NCBI GenBank assembly: GCA_947450325.1
Contig: CANFUT010000032.1
Location: 1-32,466 of the forward strand
DNA from: Flavobacteriia bacterium
GTDB taxonomy: Bacteria; Bacteroidota; Bacteroidia; Flavobacteriales_D; Crocinitomicaceae
Direction: 5' to 3'
DNA: 32,466 nucleotides
Position numbers and translations under genes: made by a program
In this document: in pieces, positions 12,842 through 20,025 of the stretch
How the letters are laid out: every line of letters begins with the position of its first letter
Position numbering within the stretch: the stretch's first letter is position 1
Notes under the pieces: generated by a model
Seen by the model: only the letters and a program-made list of their open reading frames with translations
Databases searched by the model: none
Told to the model about the DNA's origin: nothing

Positions 12842-14461
12842 ATGAAAAATTATAAGATTTTAGCTGTTTCTATGTTCTTTGGAACATTGGTAAATGCACA
12901 AACTTTAGAAAGTGCAATTAAGAAAACAGACAACGAAATGTTTGATGCTGCGCGCACTGAATTTAAAGCGTTAGTAGCTAAAGAGCCAACGAAGGCTGAC
13001 AACTATTTTTATTTCGGTGAAAATTACTTTAATGCAGATAATCTTGATTCTGCGAATGTCATGTGGAAAAAAGGTTTAACAATTGATGCAGTTAATCCAT
13101 TGAACTTAGTTGGTACTGGTAAATACCTTTGGTTTAAAGGGGATACTACAGAAGGTAAAAAACTGTTTGTTCAAGCTTTGACTTTAACAAAGAACAAAAA
13201 TGCTGAAGTTATGCGTCAAATTGGTTCTGTATATACAAATGCACCAATCAAAGCGTTGAACCAAGCGGTTACTATTTTGACAACTGCAATCAAATTGGAT
13301 CCAAAGAATATTGATGGACATTTGTTGTTGGGAGATGCTTTGTTGGAATTAACACCAACAAACGGTACAGAGGCGATGAAAAGTTACAACAATGCTTTAG
13401 ACCTTTCAAAACAAGCTAAAATTGTAGTTCGTAAAGCGAAAGTTTATCAACGTGCTCAGAATTATCAATTAGCGAACGATTTATACATTGAAGCTCAAGA
13501 TTTAGATCCAACTTATGCTCCGGCTTATAGAGAAAATGCAGAGTTGAATATGAAATTCAATCAAACTTCAAAAGCGGTTGAAAACTGGTTGTTTTACCTT
13601 GAATTAAATAACAATGACTATTCAAGATACCGTTACGCAACATCTTTATTTTCTGGAAAGAAATATTGTGAATCAGTAACGCAATTTGAGACAATTCATG
13701 CGAATGGATTTGAGAATTTCTACAGCCAACGTTTATTAGGATATTCAATTTACGAGTGTAATGCGAAAGATCCAAAAGCAGATACTGCAAATTACAGAAA
13801 AGGAATGAATGCAATGAACAGATTCTTTCAAATTGCGCCGGAAGATAAAATTATTGCGATGGACTATAAGTACAAAGGTTTATTATTGTCTAAATTGGGA
13901 AGTGATTCTTCTGCGATTTTAGAGTTGAATAGAGCAATTGAAAAAGATTCTGTAAATAGTACTGAGTTGTATGGTGAATTGTCTAAATTATATATGAAAT
14001 CTAAAAAGTATGATTTAGTAATCGCTAGTTTGAACAAAAAACTGGGTTCAGATTCTACTAAATTGACTGTTACAGAATACAACGATTTAGGAAGAGCCTA
14101 TTATTTTGGAGCTAAGAACTATGTTTTGGCTGATGCAGCTTACGCACAAGTAGCGAAATTATCTCCAACATTTGCAATGGCTTCACTTTGGAGAGCAAGA
14201 GCTAATGTTCAATTGGATTTGAAAAAAGTGACTTGGGGAGCAAGACCATATTATGAAAAATTCATCGAGTTGGTTCCTGAAGCAGAAAGAGCAGGAGCAT
14301 ACAAAAACTATATGATTGAAGCTGCAAAATACATGGGTGATTATTATGTTAACTCTCCTGCAAAAGACATCGCTAAAGCGAAAGAATTGTGGGGAATTGT
14401 TAGAACTTTAGATCCAGCAGATGTACAAGCAAAAACTTTCTTTGCTACTGTAGGAAAATAA
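12842..14461 (+). CDS. Secreted tetratricopeptide-repeat protein
   Basis: A 539-aa protein when started at 12842, where a signal peptide MKNYKILAVSMFFGTLVNAQ ends in the NAQ cleavage site typical of Bacteroidota; the in-frame ATG at 12782 would bury it. The remainder is helical with repeated TPR-like units: blocks ending in LDP (e.g. IKLDPKNIDGHLLLGDALLE, AQDLDPTYAPAYRENAELN), and AKLSPTFAMASLWRARANVQ near the C terminus. TPR proteins scaffold complexes. Periplasmic location is expected, and the position behind PstS-like and exb/tonB genes suggests a shared envelope process. It ends at a strong terminator. The exact partner is unknown. Confidence 0.85.
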   Translation: MKNYKILAVSMFFGTLVNAQTLESAIKKTDNEMFDAARTEFKALVAKEPTKADNYFYFGENYFNADNLDSANVMWKKGLTIDAVNPLNLVGTGKYLWFKGDTTEGKKLFVQALTLTKNKNAEVMRQIGSVYTNAPIKALNQAVTILTTAIKLDPKNIDGHLLLGDALLELTPTNGTEAMKSYNNALDLSKQAKIVVRKAKVYQRAQNYQLANDLYIEAQDLDPTYAPAYRENAELNMKFNQTSKAVENWLFYLELNNNDYSRYRYATSLFSGKKYCESVTQFETIHANGFENFYSQRLLGYSIYECNAKDPKADTANYRKGMNAMNRFFQIAPEDKIIAMDYKYKGLLLSKLGSDSSAILELNRAIEKDSVNSTELYGELSKLYMKSKKYDLVIASLNKKLGSDSTKLTVTEYNDLGRAYYFGAKNYVLADAAYAQVAKLSPTFAMASLWRARANVQLDLKKVTWGARPYYEKFIELVPEAERAGAYKNYMIEAAKYMGDYYVNSPAKDIAKAKELWGIVRTLDPADVQAKTFFATVGK

Positions 14462-14482
14462 AATGTTGATATTTAAATTTTC

Positions 14483-14512
14483 AAGAGGTGTTCGAAAGGA
14501 CACCTCTTTTTG
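14483..14512 (+). terminator. Terminator of the TPR gene and exb cluster
   Basis: AAGAGGTGT (14483-14491) pairs perfectly with ACACCTCTT (14500-14508) across an 8-base loop, followed by a T-rich tail (TTTTGTTTTTT). A strong intrinsic terminator 20 bp after the stop codon. Confidence 0.9.
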
Positions 14513-14616
14513 TTTTTTATATTTTGATAAATAGATAGTTAGTTCGAATTAAAAAATTATTTTGAAATTTATTTTTTAATTTATGATGACCGTAAATAGC
14601 TTACGTTTTGCTACCA

Positions 14617-14624
14617 TAGCTTTG
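14617..14624 (+). promoter_or_regulatory. -7 promoter element for the 106-aa gene
   Basis: TAGCTTTG is an exact TAnnTTTG match 19 bases before the ATG at 14644, so the leader would be only about 14 nt. Confidence 0.45.
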
Positions 14625-14643
14625 TATCATAAAATTAAAAGAT

Positions 14644-14964
14644 ATGAGAGCAATTTTTGACAAAATCAACATCGAATCTATTCAATTTGAATCAGGAAGT
14701 CGTGAAGTACATGTAAATTGTAAAATTTCTCAGGGAAACCAAACTTTTAGAAGTGAATTGTTGGTTGATCATACAGATTTAAATAAGTTGATGGGAAGAA
14801 TCCAACAGTTGTCAGACCAAACAGATGTGATGAATTCATTTGATCGGTTCGATATGCAAAATGGTCATGAATATTATTCTTTAGAATTCCAAAAGACTGA
14901 ATTGGCTGACTTGTGGATTGATAATGTTGAATTTGGAAATGCATTCAGACAAATTCGTGCGTAA
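14644..14964 (+). CDS. Unrecognised 106-aa cytosolic protein
   Basis: I do not recognise a family. The protein has no signal peptide or membrane segment. It alternates short beta-like stretches (VHVNCKIS, TFRSELLVDHTD, YYSLEFQKTE) with a central helix (LNKLMGRIQQLSDQ, about 45-60), suggesting a small alpha/beta fold, and it is acidic. It is a single-gene unit with its own -7 box at 14617 and lies between two terminators. Codon usage looks like its neighbours. The ATG at 14644 is the first in frame after the promoter. Confidence 0.7.
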   Translation: MRAIFDKINIESIQFESGSREVHVNCKISQGNQTFRSELLVDHTDLNKLMGRIQQLSDQTDVMNSFDRFDMQNGHEYYSLEFQKTELADLWIDNVEFGNAFRQIRA

Positions 14965-15041
14965 AAAAAGAATAAAATAACCAACCTTCTTTAAATTTAT
15001 ACGTTCTTCAATAAAAATGATGTACAAAAGCTAAAAAATTG

Positions 15042-15049
15042 TACATTTG
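15042..15049 (+). promoter_or_regulatory. -7 promoter element for the lipoprotein gene
   Basis: TACATTTG matches TAnnTTTG, 47 bases before the ATG at 15097. Confidence 0.45.
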
Positions 15050-15096
15050 GAAAGAATTATATCCTTCGGGAGAAATTGTAAATAATTATTGAAACT

Positions 15097-15768
15097 ATGA
15101 AAATAAAATCTATTCTTGCTTCTACGTTAGTTATTGCTGCGTTAGCTAGTTGTGTTAAACACGAAGTTATACCTGCTCCAGAGCCAAAAGTTGAATTGGT
15201 TTGTAATTTTACAGGTACAATCAATGGTACTGATGTTGAATGGACTCAAAATGTTGATGGATTCTACTTGGAGTCTAGCAAATCTAAAATTGTTCCTCCC
15301 TCTGGTTTATCTTCAGCTGTTTATTATTCTGAAATTAAATCAACAGACAATTTGAATGCAATGCGTTTGAATATCGGTCAAATGAAGTGGGATGCAAATG
15401 TTACGAGTGATCCAACTTTGGCAATTTTTGATGGCTTTTTAACTGCTAATCCAACTCCAACTTACACGCTTGGTGCTATATTGACAGGTGCAAATACTGC
15501 AGGTTTCGAGGTTGCATATAGAGATGGAAGTGGAAATGTTTGGTTGACCAAAGATACTGATCCAAATACAATCGATTTCACAAATATTGTTCAAGAATCA
15601 GATAAAACTGGTGATTACTCTAAGTTTGTAGCTAATTTTGACTGTATTGTTTACCACACTTTCCAAATTATTACACCAAGTAATCCTCCCGCTGTAGGTG
15701 ATACAACTTATGTTGAGCAATCACTTCCTGTAAACAATGGAGTTTTCAAAGGTTGGTACAAAAGATAA
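15097..15768 (+). CDS. Predicted lipoprotein of unknown function
   Basis: A 223-aa protein with a lipoprotein signal (MKIKSILASTLVIAALASC, lipobox LASC, Cys19), followed by a short proline-rich linker (IPAPEPK). The rest is predicted mainly beta: FTGTINGTDVEWTQNVDGFY near 38-57, a glycine/threonine-rich middle, and a C-terminal half ending in NNGVFKGWYKR. This style (small lipidated beta proteins with an F-x-G-T-I-N-G opening) is common among Bacteroidota surface or periplasmic lipoproteins, but I cannot assign a function. It has its own promoter and a strong terminator, so it is monocistronic. Confidence 0.75.
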   Translation: MKIKSILASTLVIAALASCVKHEVIPAPEPKVELVCNFTGTINGTDVEWTQNVDGFYLESSKSKIVPPSGLSSAVYYSEIKSTDNLNAMRLNIGQMKWDANVTSDPTLAIFDGFLTANPTPTYTLGAILTGANTAGFEVAYRDGSGNVWLTKDTDPNTIDFTNIVQESDKTGDYSKFVANFDCIVYHTFQIITPSNPPAVGDTTYVEQSLPVNNGVFKGWYKR

Positions 15769-15791
15769 ATGAAACTTTTTCAAGATATTTT

Positions 15792-15823
15792 AATGCTGTT
15801 CATTTCTATGAGCAGCATTTTTT
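15792..15823 (+). terminator. Terminator of the lipoprotein gene
   Basis: AATGCTGTTCAT (15792-15803) pairs with ATGAGCAGCATT (15808-15819), with a single G-U wobble and a 4-base loop, then TTTTG. A 12-bp stem 23 bp after the stop codon. Confidence 0.9.
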
Positions 15824-15853
15824 GTATTTTGACTCCATAGAAAAAGAGCGTAG

Positions 15854-16543
15854 ATGAGTCACGTATTAAAAATAGCCATTATTGGAGATTTCAATTTCAC
15901 TTACAACGCACATCATGCGACCAATTTAGCTTTGGATCATGCAGGAAGATTCCTAGAAATTGAAGTGAATTATTATTGGATTAAATTGGCTGAAGCTACC
16001 CAATTTAAAACGCAACAATTTCGAGAATACGACGGAATTTGGATAAGTCCAGGACCTTACAAAAATATTTTTTTCTTAACAGGAATTATAGATCAAGTTG
16101 TCCAAGCGAAATTACCAACATTTATTACGGGAGATGGATTTAAATCTTTGATAGATGTCCTTATTAATCGCTATAATTTAAATCCTAATGGGGAAAAACT
16201 GATTTCTGATAACTTGGTAGAAGGAGAACAATTTGAGCGCGTTGAAGTAGTTCCAAATTCAGATGCATTGATCAAAATCTATGAAAATCATTCACCTGTT
16301 GAATTGACTTCATCCAGATTTAGTTTATATCCTCAATTACTCAATTATTTGTTGGGTGAACTGATAGACATTGAAGGGTATAATCAATTTGAAGAAGCAG
16401 AGATAATAAGTTTGAAGAAATACCCGTTTTTTGTTGCATGCGGTTTTTGTCCACAAATTTCTTCTACGAGAGAAATTCCTCATCCATTGGTTTATACATT
16501 TATCAAAGCTTGCATTTCGAAACAGGCAGGAAATGTAAACTAA
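15854..16543 (+). CDS. CTP-synthase glutaminase-like protein lacking the catalytic triad
   Basis: A 229-aa protein aligned by eye to the C-terminal class I glutamine amidotransferase domain of CTP synthase (PyrG): LKIAIIGDFNFTYNAH...ALDHAG (5-31), YDGIWISPGPY (59-69) and YPFFVACGFCPQ...PHPLVYTFIKA (190-219). The catalytic residues are gone. The nucleophile elbow GICLGMQ is ITGDGFK (91-97), with Gly/Asp for Cys, and the FHPE motif is FCPQ (198-201), with His to Cys and Glu to Gln. A database family named CTP synthase C-terminal region-related (seleno)protein is close in concept. No in-frame TGA is present. It is probably a non-hydrolytic ligand-binding or regulatory protein; the function is unknown. 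Its stop overlaps the rnhA stop by 3 bases. Confidence 0.75.
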   Translation: MSHVLKIAIIGDFNFTYNAHHATNLALDHAGRFLEIEVNYYWIKLAEATQFKTQQFREYDGIWISPGPYKNIFFLTGIIDQVVQAKLPTFITGDGFKSLIDVLINRYNLNPNGEKLISDNLVEGEQFERVEVVPNSDALIKIYENHSPVELTSSRFSLYPQLLNYLLGELIDIEGYNQFEEAEIISLKKYPFFVACGFCPQISSTREIPHPLVYTFIKACISKQAGNVN

Positions 16544-17028
16544 AACAAACCCGATTTTTCTTCAGAAGCTTCGAAATAAGTATCGATTTCAAGATTTTTT
16601 GATTCCGCAGCATTTACAGCCAATACATCGCATCTTTCATTTTCTGGATGTCCGTTGTGACCTTTTATCCAAAAGATTTCAATTTTTTTAAATTTAGGAT
16701 GCAACTTTAAATAGCGCTGCCATAAATCAGGATTTTTTTTGTCCTTAAAACCTTTCTTTTGCCAACCGAATACCCAACCTTTTGAAATTGAATCAACAAC
16801 ATATTTGGAATCAGAAAAAATCTTGATTGCATATTGATCCGATTTAATTGCTTCTAGTCCTACAATCAGCGCTAATAATTCCATTCGGTTGTTGGTTGTT
16901 CGTCTAAATCCTTGAGAAAATTCTTTTTCTATTCCTTTAAATCGTAAGATTGTACCGAAACCTCCAGGACCAGGATTTCCTTTGGCAGCGCCATCTGTGA
17001 ATATTTCAATGCAATCCTCGTGAATCAT
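16540..17028 (-). CDS. rnhA: Ribonuclease HI
   Basis: A 162-aa RNase H type 1 with the full catalytic set: D12 (FTDGA), E50 (NRMEL), D73 (FSDSKY) and D134 (ERCDVLA), plus the active-site loop histidine H124 (KGHNGHPENE). It cleaves RNA in RNA-DNA hybrids such as R-loops and lagging-strand primers. It lies 26 bp downstream of the ompA-like gene and may be the last gene of a murI-ompA-rnhA transcript. Its stop codon (TAG) overlaps the TAA of the convergent glutaminase-like gene. Confidence 0.95.
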   Translation of the reverse strand: MIHEDCIEIFTDGAAKGNPGPGGFGTILRFKGIEKEFSQGFRRTTNNRMELLALIVGLEAIKSDQYAIKIFSDSKYVVDSISKGWVFGWQKKGFKDKKNPDLWQRYLKLHPKFKKIEIFWIKGHNGHPENERCDVLAVNAAESKNLEIDTYFEASEEKSGLF

Positions 17029-17054
17029 CTTAACTACTGAATAAACTGTAAAAC

Positions 17055-17960
17055 TTATTTTTTTCCGTTATTTAGTAATTGCATGATCTCATCTAATTTT
17101 GGCGATAAGATAATTTCAGTTCTTCGATTTTTGGCTTTGCCTTCAGCAGTTTCATTGCTTGCTTTTGGCGAAAATTCACCTTTTCCTGAAGCGGTCATGC
17201 GTGTTGGAAGAATCTTGTAATCTTCAGTTAAGATTCGAACAATGGTTGTTGCGCGACCCACACTTAAGTCCCAGTTGTCTTTATAAACAGCGGTTTTAAT
17301 TGGGTCGTTGTCAGTGTGGCCTTCAATTAAAATATCGATGTCTGGATTTTTTTGCAAAACATCTGCCAACAATTTGATGGCTTGTTTCCCTTTTTCTTCC
17401 ACTGATGCGCTGCCGGATTTAAAAAGTAATTTATCTGATAAAGATACATACACTTTTCCGTTTTTGATTTCTACCGATAGTTCATCAGATTTAAATCCCA
17501 AAAGGGCATTTCTCAGAACATCATTTAATCTTTTAGTGATAGAATCTTGTCGTGAAATGATAGACTTCATTTCTTTCAGTGCTTTTTCTCGTTCAACAAG
17601 TATTTTTTCTTTGTTGTTGAGTTCGTCAGATTTTTGTTTTAGTGTTGCGCTGTATTTTTCTGATTGGGAAATATTTTCATTGAATAAATCATTGTATTTT
17701 CCTTCCAAATCAGATTTTTGACTTTCGAGTTCTTTGGTTTTTGAATCTAGACTTGAAATTTGCATCAATAAAGTATCCTTGTGTGCATCCTTTAGAGCAT
17801 TCATTCTACAAAGTGAATCTCTTTCTGCAGCCAAAATCTTCACTCTTTTGCTTCCCTTGAGCTTTGTAGGAGCGGTTTCTCCACATTTGTAAATTGGAGC
17901 ACATGCAACAAGCACTGAAATTAAACTAGTTAATGATATGTAAAAGAAGTGTTTTTTCAT
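17055..17960 (-). CDS. OmpA-family peptidoglycan-binding lipoprotein
   Basis: A 301-aa protein with a lipoprotein signal (lipobox LVAC, Cys20), a long charged coiled-coil region (about 45-145) and a C-terminal OmpA domain (about 160-288) containing IEGHTDNDP (212-220), NWDLSVGRA (229-237) and KAKNRRTEI (275-283). D217 and R236 correspond to the usual diaminopimelate-binding residues. The protein probably tethers the outer membrane to peptidoglycan. It is 24 bp downstream of murI, fitting an envelope operon. The coiled-coil spacer makes it look more like a Pal/MotB-type spacer protein than a barrel OmpA. Confidence 0.9.
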   Translation of the reverse strand: MKKHFFYISLTSLISVLVACAPIYKCGETAPTKLKGSKRVKILAAERDSLCRMNALKDAHKDTLLMQISSLDSKTKELESQKSDLEGKYNDLFNENISQSEKYSATLKQKSDELNNKEKILVEREKALKEMKSIISRQDSITKRLNDVLRNALLGFKSDELSVEIKNGKVYVSLSDKLLFKSGSASVEEKGKQAIKLLADVLQKNPDIDILIEGHTDNDPIKTAVYKDNWDLSVGRATTIVRILTEDYKILPTRMTASGKGEFSPKASNETAEGKAKNRRTEIILSPKLDEIMQLLNNGKK

Positions 17961-17984
17961 TTTGCTGGAATTTTAATTAATAGA

Positions 17985-18812
17985 TTAAAGTAATTTTATG
18001 TGTTCTGAAATGATATTTTTATTCAATAATCTTGATGCATTTTGGTTAAAAATCAGTTCGTTTTCAGTTGTTAAATACCTTGTTGAACCATTTTTAGAAC
18101 ATTTGCTTTCAATTTCTGAATGTCTAACTAGATAATCTTCTAATTTATCCGCGATAATAGCTCCTTGTGCAACTATTGTTACATTTTTAGGAACGATTGA
18201 CTGAATGTAGTCTTTTAAAATAGGGTAGTGCGTACAAGCCAAAATAATCGTATCGATTTGTTCGTCTTTTTGAAGTAAACTTTCTACATCTTCCTTTATA
18301 AACATTTTTCCTGCTTCTGTGAAATGTTTATTGTTTTCAATAAGTGGAACCCAAATCGGGCAAGCGTGTTGGCTAACAATTGTATTTGGCGAAAATTTAC
18401 TAATTTCAATCACATATGACTCCGATTTAACTGTTCCTTCTGTTGCTAAAATTCCCACATGATTTGTTTGACTTAATTCTCCAATCGCCTCAGTACTTGG
18501 TCTGATTACACCTAAAACGCGCTTTGAAGGAAATAAGTGAGGTAAATCTTTTTGCTGTATTGTTCGCAGTGCTTTTGCAGAAGCGGTATTGCAAGCTAGG
18601 ATCACTAATTCGCAACCCTGATTGAAAAGATATTGTACTGCTTCCAATGTGAATTCGTAAACAACATCAAACGATCTTGGTCCGTAAGGTGCTCTTGCAT
18701 TGTCGCCCAAATAAAGAAAATCATAATCTGGCATTTTATGCTGTAGTTCGGTTAAAATAGTGAGCCCACCATAACCAGAATCAAAAACACCTATAGGATT
18801 GAATTTATTCAT
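17985..18812 (-). CDS. murI: Glutamate racemase
   Basis: A 275-aa enzyme that interconverts L- and D-glutamate for peptidoglycan. Motifs are all present: GVFDSGYGGL (8-17, with D11 and S12), YLGDNARAPYG (34-44), the first catalytic cysteine C74 in ACNTASA and the second C193 in ACTHYP. It sits downstream of the ompH-bamA-uppS block but is separated from it by a terminator (about 18841-18866). It probably has its own promoter, or depends on read-through, and leads into the ompA-like gene. Confidence 0.95.
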   Translation of the reverse strand: MNKFNPIGVFDSGYGGLTILTELQHKMPDYDFLYLGDNARAPYGPRSFDVVYEFTLEAVQYLFNQGCELVILACNTASAKALRTIQQKDLPHLFPSKRVLGVIRPSTEAIGELSQTNHVGILATEGTVKSESYVIEISKFSPNTIVSQHACPIWVPLIENNKHFTEAGKMFIKEDVESLLQKDEQIDTIILACTHYPILKDYIQSIVPKNVTIVAQGAIIADKLEDYLVRHSEIESKCSKNGSTRYLTTENELIFNQNASRLLNKNIISEHIKLL

Positions 18813-18840
18813 TTGCCAATTTCTTGGTTAAAATTAATAA

Positions 18841-18866
18841 AAAAAGGCGATCAAAATGACCGCCTT
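18841..18866 (-). terminator. Terminator downstream of the second ompH
   Basis: On the minus strand AAGGCGGTCA...TGATCGCCTT folds into a stem with one mismatch (arms 18844-18852 and 18858-18866) followed by a run of T. It lies 22 bp after the ompH stop and separates the bamA block from murI. Confidence 0.8.
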
Positions 18867-18887
18867 CAATATGAAAAATCAATGTTC

Positions 18888-19406
18888 TTATTTAATTTTA
18901 GTTTCTTCAGCATCCAAACGAAGTAATTCAATCATAACTTCATTTGTTAAATCTAAACCACCTTTGAAATAAATCGCTTGTGACTCATCAATAATGTAAT
19001 TTAATTTTCTTCTTTCAGCAACAATGTCAACTGCTCTCTGCATTCTTTTTAAGATTGGTGCATTTAAGTCATTGCTCATGATAGACATTCTTTGTTGTAA
19101 ATCTTGCTCAACGGTTTGCAATTCTTGTTGTTTCTTTTGCAATCTTTCTTCTTCATATTGACGCATAACTGGGCTTAATTTTTCTCTCTCAGCCAAATAT
19201 TTGTTATATGCTTTTTGAAAATCTGCCTCTTTTTCTTGCAATTCTTTTTCACCTGCGGCACCAAAATCTTCTAAAGTTTTAATTGCTTCTTTTCTTGAAG
19301 GCAATGTATCTAACAATTTAGATGAATTAATATGTCCCATTTTCACTTGTGCATTCAATGCCCCAGCAGACATTATTACCATCAACGCAACCAATAACTT
19401 TTTCAT
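18888..19406 (-). CDS. OmpH/Skp-like periplasmic chaperone, second copy
   Basis: A 172-aa protein with a signal peptide (MKKLLVALMVIMSAGALNAQ), the family opening VKMGHINSSKLLDTLPS, a long coiled coil (about 45-135) rich in K, E and Q, and a C-terminal strand region (KLNYIIDESQAIYFKGGLDLT). Skp/OmpH proteins form tentacled trimers that carry unfolded outer-membrane proteins to BamA. It follows the first ompH by 27 bp and lies in the uppS-bamA-ompH-ompH block common in Bacteroidota. The two copies are only moderately alike, so they may handle different clients. Confidence 0.9.
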   Translation of the reverse strand: MKKLLVALMVIMSAGALNAQVKMGHINSSKLLDTLPSRKEAIKTLEDFGAAGEKELQEKEADFQKAYNKYLAEREKLSPVMRQYEEERLQKKQQELQTVEQDLQQRMSIMSNDLNAPILKRMQRAVDIVAERRKLNYIIDESQAIYFKGGLDLTNEVMIELLRLDAEETKIK

Positions 19407-19433
19407 TTCTTTTTTTGTTTATTTTTCTTATTA

Positions 19434-19958
19434 CTATTTATTGTTAGGTTTTACACCCATTTCTTTCAGAACATCATCGCTCAAATCAAATTTATCATCT
19501 GCATATATCAGATTACTTTGGTTTGCTTTGTCGAAGATGAAACTGAAATTTTTGTTTGATGCTACTTTTTGCATCGCTTCAAATACCTTATCTTGAATTG
19601 GTTTAATCAATTCTTGTCTTTTTTGAAAATAGTCGCCAGCAACACCAAATCTTAATTTTTGCATTTCCATGGCTTCTGTTTCTAATTTTTCAATTTCTTC
19701 AGAACGCTTTTTTTTCTCTTCAGCAGGAAGTAAAACTTCTTCACGTGCGAATGCTTCTTTCTTTTTCTTCAAGACATCGTAACGATCTTCAATTTCTTTT
19801 GTCCAACGATCTGCCAATTTATCAAGCTTGGCTTTCGCTTCAGCATATTCTGGAACGTTTCCCAAAATGTAGTCTGAATCGATATATCCATACTTCTGAG
19901 CTGAGCTGACAAACGATGTGCCAAAAATCAAAAGTAAAGCGAAAATGTATGTCTTCAT
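19434..19958 (-). CDS. OmpH/Skp-like periplasmic chaperone, first copy
   Basis: The chosen start at 19958 gives a 174-aa protein with signal peptide MKTYIFALLLIFGTSFVSSAQ. An in-frame ATG at 19985 would add nine residues, but it lies over the predicted -7 box (19983-19990) and upstream of the likely transcription start. After the signal comes QKYGYIDSDYILGNVPEY, the conserved Skp opening, a strongly charged coiled coil (about 35-125) and a C-terminal FSFIFDKANQSNLIYAD. Expected role: periplasmic escort of outer-membrane proteins to the BamA encoded just upstream. Confidence 0.9.
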   Translation of the reverse strand: MKTYIFALLLIFGTSFVSSAQKYGYIDSDYILGNVPEYAEAKAKLDKLADRWTKEIEDRYDVLKKKKEAFAREEVLLPAEEKKKRSEEIEKLETEAMEMQKLRFGVAGDYFQKRQELIKPIQDKVFEAMQKVASNKNFSFIFDKANQSNLIYADDKFDLSDDVLKEMGVKPNNK

Positions 19959-19982
19959 AATTTTATTTTGCAACAAAAACGC

Positions 19983-19990
19983 CAAATATA
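19983..19990 (-). promoter_or_regulatory. -7 promoter element for the ompH pair
   Basis: Reads TATATTTG on the minus strand, a perfect TAnnTTTG, 24 bases before the ATG at 19958. It would give the two chaperone genes an internal promoter independent of bamA, and it decides against the ATG at 19985. Confidence 0.5.
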
Positions 19991-20025
19991 ATGTTTTTAT
20001 TGTGATTGAAAAATAGCCTATTTAA

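Noticed and set aside
15854-16543. Selenoprotein version of the glutaminase-like family
   Set aside because: There is no in-frame TGA, and the nucleophile position is Gly/Asp rather than Cys or Sec.
17308-17721. 137-codon open frame antisense to the OmpA-like lipoprotein
   Set aside because: The sense strand encodes clear OmpA motifs; the antisense product is a serine/phenylalanine-rich shadow.
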